From Dryas octopetala (Eukaryota > Streptophyta > Magnoliopsida > Rosales > Rosaceae): a stretch of 64,000 nucleotides of DNA. A model generated the notes under the pieces. It made no database searches. It was not told where the DNA came from and saw only the letters and a list, made by a program, of their open reading frames with translations. The position numbers and the translations under genes are program-made. Of the stretch, positions 55,401 through 64,000 are shown piece by piece (the first letter of the stretch is position 1; every line of letters begins with the position of its first letter). The stretch spans positions 15,660,835 to 15,724,834 of the forward strand of contig OY992832.1 in assembly GCA_963921425.1 (NCBI GenBank). The letters run 5' to 3'.

Positions 55401-58400
55401 CGCCATGGCTGAAGAGGTAACCAAGTTGCAAAACAACGGGTTCATCCGGGAAGTCAACTACCCCGACTGGCTTGCCAACGTGGTCATGGTGAAAAAGAAC
55501 AACGGGAAGTGGAGGATGTGCGTGGACTTCACCGACCTGAACAGGGCTTGTCCCAAGGATAGTTTTCCCTTGCCCAGGATAGATCAGCTCGTCGATGCAA
55601 CAGCAGGACATCAGCTCCTCAGCTTTATGGACGCCTACTCTGGATACAACCAGATCCTGATGCACAAGTCCGACCAGGAAGGCACATCTTTCATAACTGA
55701 TCGCGGCATGTACTGCTACAAGGTCATGCCCTTCGGCCTCAAAAACGCCGGAGCCACCTACCAAAGGCTGGTCAACCACATGTTCAGATCATCCATCGGC
55801 AAATCCGTAGAGGTTTACGTGGATGACATGCTGGTCAAAAGCATCAAGGCGGACGATCACGTCAAGGACCTCTCAGACATGTTCGGAGTCCTGAAGGAGT
55901 ATCAGATGCGGCTGAACCCAGCCAAATGTGTCTTTGGGGTTCGGTCAGGCAAGTTCCTTGGCTACCTGGTCAGCCAACGGGGGATCGAAGCCAACCCGGA
56001 GAAGATCCAGGCTTTAATCAACATGAAGTCCCCAAGGACACGCAAGGAAATCCAGAGTCTGACTGGAAGAGTTGCCGCCCTGAACCGGTTCATCTCGAAG
56101 TCCACCGACCGGTGCCTCCCTTTCTTCAAAGCCTTAAGGGGAGCAGGGAAGAGCATAGAATGGACCCCCCAATGTGAGCAGGCCTTTCAAGATCTGAAAA
56201 GGCACATGGGGGAACCTCCCATATTATCCAAACCGGAGGAAGGTGAAGAACTTTTCCTCTACCTTTCTGTTTCAGACTCAGCTCTCAGCTCGGTTTTGGT
56301 GAGAGAGGTCGGCGGTGTACAACACCCCGTCTTCTACACGAGCCGAGCCCTCGCCGATGCAGAGACCAGGTATCCAAAATTCGAGAAGATGGCTCTCGCC
56401 CTGGTCAGCTCGGCTCGGAAGCTGAGACCCTACTTCCAGGCTCATTCAATCGTTGTCTTGACGGATCAGCCGCTCAGACAAATCTTAGCAAAACCCGAGA
56501 CTTCGGGTCGGCTCATCAAATGGTCAATCGAGCTCGGCGAGTTTGACATCATCTACCGTCCCAGGACGGCCATCAAAGGTCAAGCCATGTCCGACTTCAT
56601 CTGTGAGTCGACCACCTCGACGGAGGATCCGCCGCGCACCGACGCTATGCCATCGGCGTCCGATCCAAACACAATCGGCGAACACGGCCAGGTAGATCTC
56701 CTCACCTGGACCCTCTATGTGGACGGATCTTCCAACGCCATGGGAAGCGGAGCCGGGCTTGTTCTGATCTCCCCGGAACAAGTTGTGATGGAGTATGCTC
56801 TTCGCTTCAGATTTCAAGCGTCAAACAACGAAGCAGAGTATGAGGCACTCATCGCCGGGCTCAGATTGGCAAAGGAGCTCGGCGCGACCAAACTAAACAT
56901 CTTCAGCGACTCCCAGCTAATCGTCAATCAGATTTTGGGAGAGTATGAGACTCGGGAGCCCAGCATGACTGCCTATCTCGAGAAGACTCTTTTGCTGCTC
57001 GGAGACTTCCGCGAATACAAAATATCACAAATCCCGAGGGCAGAAAACTGCAGGGCCGACGCCTTGGCACGCCTGGCTTCGGCCACAGACACCGGATCCG
57101 CCAGGCATGTTCCAGTCGAAATTCTGGACAGACCTAGCACCGCCGAAACCGAGGCCGCAGTTATGCAAACCGAGGCCGAGCCGAACTGGATGACTTCAAT
57201 CATCACCTACTTGGTCTCCGGGGTTCTCCCCCCGGAGAAGGACAAAGCACGTCTCATCAAAACCAGGTCGGCTCGGTTCAGCATGATCAACGGTCAGCTT
57301 TACAAAAGGAGTTTCTCCCTGCCCTACTTGCGGTGCGTCACCCCCCAAGAAGGTCAGGACGTGCTGAGAGAAATCCACGAGGGGATATGCGGAAACCACT
57401 CTGGAGGAAGAGCCCTCGCCTACAAGACGATCAGACAGGGTTACTTCTGGCCGACGCTGAACAAGGACGCAGACCATCTGTCTCGCGCTTGCATCAAATG
57501 CCAGCAATTTGCCGCGGTTCCCCATCAACCTCCCCAATTGCTGACCTCCATATCCTGTCCCTGGCCGTTCGCGCAGTGGGGACTCGATCTGATCGGCCCA
57601 ATGCCGAAGGCGAAGGGGCAAGTCACCATGGCGGTGGTAGCGGTCGACTACTTCACTAAATGGGCCGAGGCCGAGCCCCTAGCCACAACTACGGCCGAAC
57701 GGATGGAGACCTTCGTCTGGAAGAACATCATTTGCCGGTTCGGCATGCCGCACACCATCATTGCGGACAATGGCAAGCAGTTCGACTGCAAGAAGTTCAG
57801 GAGTTTTTGTTCACGTCTGAACATCAACTTGCGCTTCACCGCGCCTTACCATCCGCAGTCGAACGGACAGGTCGAAGCCATCAACAAAATCATCAAGAAA
57901 ACCCTCAAGACTAAGCTTGATAATGCTAAGGGGAATTGGCCTGAACTCTTGCCAGAGGTGCTTTGGTCTTATCGAACTTCCTATCGCAACTCGACGAAGG
58001 AAACACCCTATGCATTGGCGTTCGGAACTGACGCCGTCGTCCCGGTCGAAATGGGGACTCCTTCATTCCGAACCGGCACGTACAATCCCGAGACCAATGA
58101 TGCCGGACTTCGGCTCGGCCTGGACATAATCGAGGAGAGGCGAACCGACGCCAATCTCTGCCGAGCCGCTTATCAACAGAGGGTGGCCAAATACTACAAT
58201 CAAAGGGTCAGACCCAGAAGCTTCGGATTGGGCAGCCTCGTCATGAAAAAGAATCCCCTTGCCGTCAAGGAGAGCTCATTTGATCCGAACTGGACCGGAC
58301 CATATAGAATCACGGGCATAGTCAAGCCCGGCACTTACAACTTGGCCACTCTGGCTGGGAAGCCTCTCAAGCATAGCTGGAACGCTGAACACTTGAAGAC

Positions 58401-58413
58401 TTATTACCAGTAA
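52474..58413 (+). CDS. Ty3-gypsy gag-pol polyprotein (intact)
   Basis: The first ATG is at 52474; the frame is open for 1979 residues to TAA 58411-58413. Approximate order by residue: variable Arg/Pro-rich N-region (1-310); Retrotrans_gag domain (320-470, containing ARGWFRTLQPNSIDSFSDLR); zinc-knuckle-like CKYHSNHGHVTGDC (about 585-600); aspartic protease SFVDGGSSVNILYHS (about 730); reverse transcriptase with WRMCVDFTDLNRACPKDSFP and catalytic VYVDDMLVKS (about 1115); RT-linked RNase H (LSSVLVREVGG...LTDQPL); second archaeal-type RNase H (LYVDGSSNAMGSGAGLVLIS ... NNEAEYEALIAGL ... SDSQLIVNQI, about 1410-1510); integrase with HHCC finger (HEGICGNHSGGRAL...CIKCQQ), catalytic D (WGLDLIGPMP), D (IADNGKQF) and E (SNGQVEAINK), and a GPY-type end (WTGPYRI). 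No stops or frameshifts, so it may be autonomous. Confidence 0.96.
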   Translation: MTTIFRDTSSSSGASQNDEQHQPETPEKTRGAQLPRTPKSKGSSKIRAAHKLLKESQRHLAAENALLKQNNELLAKQAELAGELARHRAQLENSGGSGFRSRRTRTEQEVLSPSPSRQSTPAEPNDQTDQQDSDHVFPGFEDMPPAEQAECLNAHRLLQQKQAAFGKRAPRNSGGDRADPNTNRRPPAQSRLGANSPAGSAETRGPIRNRLGPIASQDPSPSGTHSGRRSVSDRLGSTMIMSDRQPASERLTRQPVSERLGNQAECSGENAAEPTPPNVENLVRTLVQDQIRSVHDRLGHVEVSRGYTGRADHGEELPLPYTSRIMDAEVSRDTKPPKMDQYDGTKDPYDHLDSFRYAMEARQASEATKCRIFPSTLKGSARGWFRTLQPNSIDSFSDLRRAFLARYRVVSERLYNLNDMSLIKQQEGESLKAYLIRFNIEYTKCDDCDDRSAKNALMQGLHAGGLRSHLMRNPPSTYDELSAEATKWARAEEWDAQVEALNPRPTSAKRKEGEVATPKPQVQSKKTRTEEPRQLLGKGPKFVQYTEYTPLNAGLETIYSKVKDQLPVAREIKGPPPDKIKEGVFCKYHSNHGHVTGDCYALRDGIETLARAGKINQFLAGGPRVPKAAPKKPTNTIEVQDAAIGSIGGGPTFVGSSNRSQKEYVRQAAQAHESLSIQAGQPSTSKRQRKDWAPVTFEPNEANEIIFPHYDPVVIVAEVAGTTIARSFVDGGSSVNILYHSAFAQMGIGEDKLEADTPALVGFGGEVVQPLGHIYLPLSLGKGPIKKTCMTYFIVVKRPSAYNIILGRPALVDLDCIVHYANLLIKCPVGDDCIVIQGDQCSARSCYAASIKQKGQLPNSQELDSIADSGRWPRAETFDFTSEPNPESRPLPAEAWEEVPISAETPDRLVRVGTQIGPEQRSAIVDFLRANAEVFAWSYDDMPGISSDVITHRLNTDPGCKPVRQKRRSYDPVRYAAMAEEVTKLQNNGFIREVNYPDWLANVVMVKKNNGKWRMCVDFTDLNRACPKDSFPLPRIDQLVDATAGHQLLSFMDAYSGYNQILMHKSDQEGTSFITDRGMYCYKVMPFGLKNAGATYQRLVNHMFRSSIGKSVEVYVDDMLVKSIKADDHVKDLSDMFGVLKEYQMRLNPAKCVFGVRSGKFLGYLVSQRGIEANPEKIQALINMKSPRTRKEIQSLTGRVAALNRFISKSTDRCLPFFKALRGAGKSIEWTPQCEQAFQDLKRHMGEPPILSKPEEGEELFLYLSVSDSALSSVLVREVGGVQHPVFYTSRALADAETRYPKFEKMALALVSSARKLRPYFQAHSIVVLTDQPLRQILAKPETSGRLIKWSIELGEFDIIYRPRTAIKGQAMSDFICESTTSTEDPPRTDAMPSASDPNTIGEHGQVDLLTWTLYVDGSSNAMGSGAGLVLISPEQVVMEYALRFRFQASNNEAEYEALIAGLRLAKELGATKLNIFSDSQLIVNQILGEYETREPSMTAYLEKTLLLLGDFREYKISQIPRAENCRADALARLASATDTGSARHVPVEILDRPSTAETEAAVMQTEAEPNWMTSIITYLVSGVLPPEKDKARLIKTRSARFSMINGQLYKRSFSLPYLRCVTPQEGQDVLREIHEGICGNHSGGRALAYKTIRQGYFWPTLNKDADHLSRACIKCQQFAAVPHQPPQLLTSISCPWPFAQWGLDLIGPMPKAKGQVTMAVVAVDYFTKWAEAEPLATTTAERMETFVWKNIICRFGMPHTIIADNGKQFDCKKFRSFCSRLNINLRFTAPYHPQSNGQVEAINKIIKKTLKTKLDNAKGNWPELLPEVLWSYRTSYRNSTKETPYALAFGTDAVVPVEMGTPSFRTGTYNPETNDAGLRLGLDIIEERRTDANLCRAAYQQRVAKYYNQRVRPRSFGLGSLVMKKNPLAVKESSFDPNWTGPYRITGIVKPGTYNLATLAGKPLKHSWNAEHLKTYYQ

Positions 58414-58592
58414 AAATGTAGTTAGGATCGGGGACTGTCCGACCTAACACCCATTCCAATCAATGAAAAGATGAGCACATTTCTACTCATTTTTCTTCTT
58501 ATTTTTTCGAAGTAAACACTGGGGACTCTACTCCTATACACTTCTAACAAAGAGGAAAGATCTAAGTGTTTCCTTCGAAAAAATTCTAAACC

Positions 58593-58875
58593 CATGTGCC
58601 GAGCCGAAGCGCCATTTCCGGCCCGATGCTCGGCATATTACAGACTCATCAGGTCTATAAACTCATGTGTCGAGCGGGCGCGCCATTTCCGGCCCGATGC
58701 TCGGCATATTACAGACTCATCAGGTCTATAAACTCATGTGTCGAGCGGGCGCGCCATTTCCGGCCCGATGCTCGGCATATTACAGACTCATCAGGTCTAT
58801 AAACTCCCGTGCCGAACTAGCGCGCCACTTTCGGCCCAATGCTCGGCATGGTACAGACTTATCAGGTCTATAAAA
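58593..58875. repeat. 71-bp tandem repeats, four copies, 3' of pol
   Basis: The unit (gccatttccggcccgatgct cggcatattacagactcatc aggtctataaactc...) starts its gcca landmark at 58611, 58682, 58753 and 58824, an exact 71-bp period. Copies 2 and 3 are nearly identical; copy 4 is more diverged. Arrays here are typical of Tat-type 3' untranslated regions. Confidence 0.93.
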
Positions 58876-58918
58876 ATCCCTGTCTGAGCCGAAGCGACTT
58901 CCTACAGTCCTAACGTTC

Positions 58919-59156
58919 AACAGGATATTTCTAAAAGAAAAATATACACTCCAACCAAAACTTTCATCGTGCATGCCGAGCCGATCTGAAAGTAGGTTTG
59001 AATATTTTTCTCAAAAACCTGCATTCCTAAATATCTCAACAGGATATTTCTAAAAGAAAAATATACACTCCAACCAAAACTTTCATCGTGCATGCCGAGC
59101 CGATCTGAAAGTAGGTTTGAATATTTTTCTCAAAAACCTGCATTCCTAAATATCTC
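58919..59156. repeat. 119-bp tandem duplication
   Basis: aacaggatatttctaaaaga starts at 58919 and 59038, and the two 119-bp units appear identical. A partial third unit (atgccgagcc, gagccgatct) follows in diverged form to about 59310. No coding content. Confidence 0.93.
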
Positions 59157-59159
59157 AAT

Positions 59160-59541
59160 GGGTATGCCGAGCCCATCCGAGATGACTAGGGTTTTTTAAA
59201 TTTTTACTTATCCTGGTTATGCTTATCAAGCTGATCCGAAGACAAGTTCTAATTTATCATCACCATTCATTTTCATTTTAATCGGCATGCCGAGCCGATC
59301 TCAAAGTGTCTTGGTTCTTATTATGTTTTCACTTTTATCATTTTCTTTTCCATGTGTTATTAGTTTTTGTCGTTAGCTTAATTTCCGAGCCGAACTGACA
59401 GCAACTTGTATCATATAAAGAAAATTCTGATAAAATTAAACAACATAAAACCAAATACAAATTGTTCCAAAAACAATTAAACCCGAGCCACACTTCGGCT
59501 CGGGAACAAAAACAAAAACAAGACAACATAAAATCATGCTA
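59160..59541. other. Non-coding gypsy 3' region
   Basis: Sequence with recurrent gccgagccgatc words continues the repeat zone. It contains the 3' UTR of the antisense gene; several AATAAA-like words on the minus strand are possible polyadenylation signals, none decisive. Confidence 0.45.
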
Positions 59542-61943
59542 TCATGCAGATCGCTCGGCAGGGCCCTCCTGGATCGGCTCGGTAGACTCCTCGGGCGTCT
59601 CCTCGCCGAGCTGCACCACCTCAACCCCGCCGATCTGCATCTCAGCATTGGGATCGGATTCGGGGACCGGGGGAATCGGGGTCGGCTCATATGCAGGCAG
59701 TGGAGGATCTTCCGGAGTCGGCTCGACTTCGGCGCGGACTTGGCGATCGAGAGGAGGAAGCTCATCCTGTTGACTTCCCTGGGTGTCTTCGTCGTCCTCG
59801 GACTCGCCAAGGAATGATACATCCCAGTCCGGCCTCTTCGATTTGATCGCCTCCAAAAGCTCCTGATACCCATCAAAATGGGCATCAGCCAGTGCCTGGG
59901 CGCTCGGCACTTCAGATCGACGTCGGAGTTCGACATTCTCGATCCTCCGTTCAGCAGCCTCGATGTCTCGCTGGAGATCGCCGACATAGTGCCTCAAGTC
60001 AGTCACATTTTGCTCTGAGGATGCAAGCTCCTTACTGAGCCGAGCGACCTCTTCCTCCCTCCTGGCCAGGCTGGTCTGCAGACCCTCCGACCGTTCGCGC
60101 TCGGCATTGGCCGTCCGCTCGGCTTCGGCCAGCTTCTCTTTTAGCTCCAGGATTCGTGCCCGAAACCTCTCCAGTCTCGCCTCGGCATCGACGGCGGCCT
60201 TGGCAGCTTCGAACTGCCTCATGGCGAGCTGCAAAAAACAACAACAAAAAACAAATTCATTACTCATCCGAGCCGAGCGAATAGACAAAATCCGAAGTAA
60301 AGGAGACTTACCAACATGGCCTGGCGGGATGCGATCAGAGCCTGGTGGCTGAAGCCCGGCTCGCCATGATCGGCCCACAGCCCCTCCTGCACCCTCGCGG
60401 TCATCACGCGCTTGAGGCCCGTGACGAACGGCTCGAGGCCGGGGACTACCTCCACCGCCTTCAGGGGCGCCGAACCGGACGCCCCGGCACCAGAACCGCC
60501 GGGTTCGGCCCGAGCCCTCTTCTCCACCGGGGCCTCGGCCTGGGGAGCCTTCCTCTTCTCTGCCTGCCGAACCGGTCTCGGCGCAGGAGATCTAGGCTGA
60601 GCTGCCGCCGGGGCAGGAGCCTGGACCGGCTCGGCAGGGGTCCGCCCCGCTGCCTTCTTCTGGACGCTCCGAGCCGCTTTCTTCCTAAGGCGAACCTCCA
60701 GTTCGGTGGGCGCCATTCCCCTCTCGGCTCTAGGATTCCACCTGGGCACAAACCAGGAGATCCCGCTCTGTCGGATCTGAGTCTCCCCGAGCAGGAACTT
60801 GGTTGACAAGTACTCTCCTGGTGAGTCCCTGATCGCGGCGATCTGGTCCTTGAGCTCGCCTCGGAGCTTGTACTTGCCCCAGCTGACTGCGAAGGCGAAA
60901 CCAAAAATAGTTAGACAAAAATATAATACAATTATCACAAGACATATGCAAATTGTCCTCGGACCGGCCCCAAATTCCCAATGCCCACCTGGAATTCTAA
61001 AAGCTCTGGGCACCCGAGCCGAGGTGATTCTGTTCGGATCGGCGAACTCCCAATCCCCAGAGACAAAGAAATATCTTTTCTTCCATGTCTTCTGGGAGGA
61101 GGGATTCCCACCGAAGAGTGGCCCCGAGTACGCCTGGAGGTTGTAGAATCCGAGCTCGCTCTGCTTCGACCTCAGTGCGTAATTGCAGAACAGGATATCC
61201 TTGTGTGGCACACACTTGTGCACTTTGTGCCACAAGATGTGCATGGACAGGATGATCCTGTACACGTTCGGGTTCAGCTGGTGTGGCGCCGCGCCGATCG
61301 TCGCGAGCCAGTCCTGCAGGAAGGTGTGCAGGGGAAGCCGAACCCCATTCTCAAACATCTCCGGGTACATAGTCACCCATCCTACCGGGGGTCGGCTCGG
61401 CTTCTCCCCCTCGGTCGGCAACCTCATCAACACGGAGTCGGGAACCGAGTACCTATCCCTCAAGTCCCTGAGATGGTACTCGGTCATCTCATTGGGGATC
61501 TGATCGGCCTTCCACGGCAGTTCCTCGTAGAAGTCCGGGTCGATCGGACTCCCCGTCACCCCCTGAGCCGAGGTCGACGCCTCGTGCCCCCTATCCCTTT
61601 CATCCGAGCCCGAGGTGAGTCTGCTCGGAATGGTGGTGATCGGCTCGACGTCGAGAGGTTCTTCGTCACCTCCTTCGACCGTCCCTTGTTCCCAGTCGGA
61701 ACTCAGTATCTCGGGGTTTTCCTGATCCCCTCGGGCTCGGCGCTCTCCGCCCGGATTGCGGTTCAATGCCGAGCCGGCCTCGTCCAACTCTTCGGACAAG
61801 CCATCCCAACTCGCCTCACCCGCAGGTGGGCTTCGGCTCGGCTCGGCCTCACCCACAGATGGGCTTCGGCTCACCTCGGCCCCACTGTCTCCCTCGAAGG
61901 CTTCCCCCGATCCGAGCCGACCACTCGAATCAGTCTCTGACAT
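59542..61943 (-). CDS. Antisense, intron-containing gene within the gypsy element (PF04195-like)
   Basis: ATG at 61943. Predicted exons are 61943-60989, 60886-60312 and 60228-59542; introns of 102 bp (60988-60887) and 83 bp (60311-60229) have GT and AG ends and fit the reading frame. The product is about 738 residues. The N-part is Ser/Glu/Gly-rich and disordered. The central segment (DLRDRYSVPDSVLMRLPTEG ... NGVRLPLHTFLQDWLATIGA ... APHQLNPNVYRIILSMHILW) resembles the family annotated as putative gypsy-type transposon domain (Transposase_28, PF04195). An Ala/Pro/Lys-rich nuclear-signal-like stretch (EKRKAPQAEAPVEKRARAEP) follows, then a coiled coil (RFRARILELKEKLAEAERTA onward) and an acidic tail (LGESEDDEDTQGSQQDELPP). 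Intron 1 is a multiple of three, so it also reads through. The function of such antisense genes is unknown. Expression would not need the LTR. Confidence 0.8.
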
Positions 61944-62278
61944 TACTAACAGTTTTTCTACTTTCTCTCTCTCACTTTATGGATCAAAAAGTTCTTTTTC
62001 TCAAGAACACCAAGAACACACCCAGAAAAACCCGAAATACACAAAAACTCAAGAATGGACAGAATCACTTACTGGTTTTTGTCCGGCCAATCCCTCCACC
62101 CCTCACACACTCGGAATGGCTTCGTCTATGATTACGCTTGCCCGAAACCGTGACCGAACTGCTGCACTAACGACGGAGGTAGGAGGAAATTCACGGCGGA
62201 GGAGGGAAGAGTTTGCAGAGAGAGAGTGGGAGTTTCTGAAAAAGTTGGAAAGTGAGAGGGAAGAGAGAGAAAGGCATG

Positions 62279-62285
62279 ATTTATA
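62279..62285 (-). promoter_or_regulatory. Putative TATA box of the antisense gene
   Basis: The minus strand reads ggggtataaatcatgcc, followed by a CT-rich leader (ctttctctctcttccctctc), about 340 bp upstream of the ATG at 61943. TATAAAT with a pyrimidine-rich start region is a canonical plant core promoter. Predicted, not tested. Confidence 0.6.
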
Positions 62286-62570
62286 CCCCCATGCAAACCG
62301 ATCTCAGCCCTTCATTTCTGGCGCTTCATATGCCAGATCTTGACACCTGTCAAGCATTCAAAAAATACCCATAACGAGGTGACCCTTACGTTCCCCCATG
62401 CAGAAATCAAACGTCTCTTCACCTGTCCCTGAGATATTTTGACTAATCACAAGTCGTCTTGTGTTCGGATCTTCGGGAACATGGGCTTGTAGGGTTCGGC
62501 TCGGACCAAGCGAACACGCCATCTTTGGGATTACACTTCAACTTCCAATCCACCACTGCCCGCTCGGATC

Positions 62571-62587
62571 GGAAGCTGGGGGACTCC
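62571..62587 (+). promoter_or_regulatory. Gypsy polypurine-tract region
   Basis: The sequence ggaagctgggggactcc directly precedes the 3' LTR. The ggaagctggggga portion is the likely plus-strand primer; it is interrupted by pyrimidines, so a weaker PPT than usual. Confidence 0.55.
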
Positions 62588-63653
62588 TGTTTGTGGGAAA
62601 ATCCACATCAATCCGAACAGCCAATCACAGCTCGACACGTGGCTGGTCAACATCCACCTCGGAGTTTGACTCTCAGTGGTCAAAACTTTGACCCCCACGT
62701 CATCACCACTCGGCATCGCCTCTGCCAGCTCAGACCGGATCTCCACGCCGGCCCTCCATGTTCGGTCCGAGCCGAACCGATGATCTTCCATGGGATCGAG
62801 TGTCCATCTTCCCACGATCATCCCGGTCCGGCTCGGCTCGGCACAGGAGATGGCCTCTTTTCGGGTTCTGGCGTCGACCAGTTAGAGCTCGGAAAGACCC
62901 CCAGTCTATGGGACCGGCTCGGCCTGGAATCCCATGCCCGATCCGACCACACATGGACTTCGTGTCTTCACATGAAAACATGTGTTCGTATCGGCTCGGC
63001 TCGGCTCTCCGCCGCCATTCCCAGGAAGATCACGATGGGACGAACCGCCACACTTGAATGCACCTGACACAATCTTCTGACAGACAGAATATCAGGCTTG
63101 CATTCATGACTGTTGGACAGTTTGCCTGGACCTTCCAACCTTGCATTTAATGGAGCATTCAATGCAGCATTCAATGCTGAGGAAGCAAGCAGCTGAGCAT
63201 GCAACTAGGTCTGACCAGGTGCGTGGGTCTCTGGCAACCATTCATTCACATGCAGGTAACTTATTCATTAAGTTTTCCTTTGCCTATATAAGGCACCACA
63301 TATGCACAAAATGAAGCATCTAGCAATCTATCAATACACACGCTAAACACTTTGCATTTCCATCCAAAAAAGAGCCTACCCAACTTGCTGAGAATAACCC
63401 AGAACATTTGCCTTGTTCTTCCCATTCTCCCAAGTTCTTCCTTTGTTCTTCCTCATCCACCATCAAACACCACCACTGATTTCATCATCGGAGTGTGTTT
63501 GGCTGGTACCACACCGGTCCATCTCCTTTGATCTTGTTTTTGTCTACAGGAAGATCTCAACCAGCATCCACTTCATCATCCAGCGAAGCACTTGATCAGC
63601 CAGATCAGCATATCTAAGTTGTTGCATCTACCTTACGAGAATTTGCATCAACA
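62588..63653 (+). repeat. 3' LTR of the gypsy element
   Basis: 1066 bp, the same length as 51325-52390. Every stretch I compared by eye is identical, and translations of three frames from each LTR are the same. The insertion is therefore very young. Confidence 0.96.
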
Positions 63654-64000
63654 GGTGATAAGCAAGCTCTCAGGTCGCATTCCACCCCTTTACAGTAATT
63701 TGACTGAACTTGAACGGTAAGATATCTCCTCAAATTAAGCTGGTGGTGAGATTCCATTGCAATTTGCAGACTTGACATCCCTTTTAAAATTGAACCTTTC
63801 AGAAACCTACTTGTGATTTTCCATACCACGTGGCAAGCAATTTGATACATTTTCAAATAATTCATACAGTGGGAATTTGGGATTGTGTGGTTTCCCACTT
63901 TCCAAAACATGCATCAATGATGGGGAAAGTCAACCTCCACCATCATCATTTCAGGGAGAAGATGATGATTTGGAGCATGGGAATGGATTTTATTGGAAAG
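63654..64000 (+). pseudogene. LRR receptor-like protein relic E, 3' half (runs off the window)
   Basis: After the duplicated ggtga, RLP codons resume (ISKLSGRIPPLYSNLTELER, then EIPLQFADLTSLLKLNLS, PRGKQFDTFSNNSYSGNLGL, CGFPLSKTCINDGESQPPPS and the acidic spacer). Stops occur (for example near 63719 and 63736). This resembles relic B more closely than the RLP gene in the spacer (FQGEDDDLEHGNGF). The membrane helix lies beyond 64000. Confidence 0.85.

Larger units (their letters stand above)
51325..63653 (+). mobile_element. Ty3-gypsy (Tat-like) retrotransposon, complete, 12,329 bp
   Basis: It has two 1066-bp LTRs (TG...CA), perfect TSDs ggtga (51320-51324 and 63654-63658), a primer-binding site, an intact 1979-codon gag-pol, a second (non-RT) RNase H between RT and integrase, tandem repeats and an antisense gene 3' of pol. 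The second RNase H, the long 3' region and an extra antisense frame are recorded traits of the plant Tat lineage. The interior is GC-rich and CpG-rich compared with the AT-rich host DNA, as expected for a young insertion. It splits RLP relic E. Confidence 0.97.

Noticed and set aside
52507..55779. Long minus-strand frames opposite gag-pol
   Set aside because: Shadows caused by GC-rich third positions; no domain and no promoter or splice support.
60981..61940. 319-codon plus-strand frame
   Set aside because: It is the complement of the antisense gene in GC-rich DNA. Its translation is Arg/Pro/Gly-rich with no domain, while the minus strand has a conserved core, introns and a TATA box.
1..64000. 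CRISPR arrays, operons, bacterial promoters
   Set aside because: None seen. Repeats here are transposon or minisatellite type and gene structure is eukaryotic.

Overview
This is a eukaryotic nuclear window from a flowering plant, most likely a dicot (rosid-like is a guess). The evidence is spliced genes with GT/AG introns, AT-rich intergenic DNA, Cf-9-type LRR receptor-like proteins (RLPs), a CYP736-type P450, a chloroplast PPR gene, an F-box gene, and plant Ty1-copia, Ty3-gypsy (Tat-like), CACTA, hAT and Mutator-like elements. There is no bacterial gene organisation and no CRISPR array.

Layout. 1-13.4 kb is intergenic and transposon-rich: the end of a hAT-like element, a hAT MITE with an 8-bp target duplication (TSD), and a 4.77-kb CACTA element (2055-6824, TSD agg) that has picked up exons resembling CDC48 and a GH35 beta-galactosidase. 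A degenerate purine-rich repeat, a TIR MITE and a 45-bp poly-A insertion follow. 13.4-30.4 kb is a decayed RLP cluster. It holds two inverted RLP relics (one split by a solo copia LTR), an ABCC-transporter pseudogene, a 6.5-kb copia element (19104-25614, 486-bp LTRs, TSD cgtcc) and one nearly complete RLP (26273-29319, minus) whose 5' part is thrown out of frame at a 16-bp homopolymer. L1-type LINE 3' ends are scattered between. 30-37.4 kb carries an F-box gene with one frameshift, a 1.1-kb Mutator-like non-autonomous element with a 9-bp TSD, and an apparently intact two-exon CYP736-like P450. 37.4-45 kb is AT-rich with duplicated blocks and foldback MITEs. 45.25-47.1 kb is an intact two-exon PPR gene, probably the PPR5/At4g39620 orthologue. 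48.4-51.3 kb holds more LINE, MITE and RLP debris and a tRNA-Asn-like gene with an 8-bp duplication in its T arm.

51.3-63.65 kb is one 12,329-bp Ty3-gypsy element with 1066-bp LTRs that look identical. It is inserted with a TSD of ggtga into an RLP relic that resumes at 63654. Its gag-pol frame is open for 1979 codons. Downstream of pol lie two tandem-repeat arrays and a separate gene on the opposite strand with its own TATA-like box, two introns and a predicted 738-residue product. This antisense gene is the most interesting item in the window.

The host genes with no visible defect are the P450 (endomembrane oxidation) and the PPR protein (chloroplast RNA). The RLP and F-box genes each have one frame break that could be real decay or a sequence error. 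Everything else is mobile DNA or relics of duplicated defence and transport genes.
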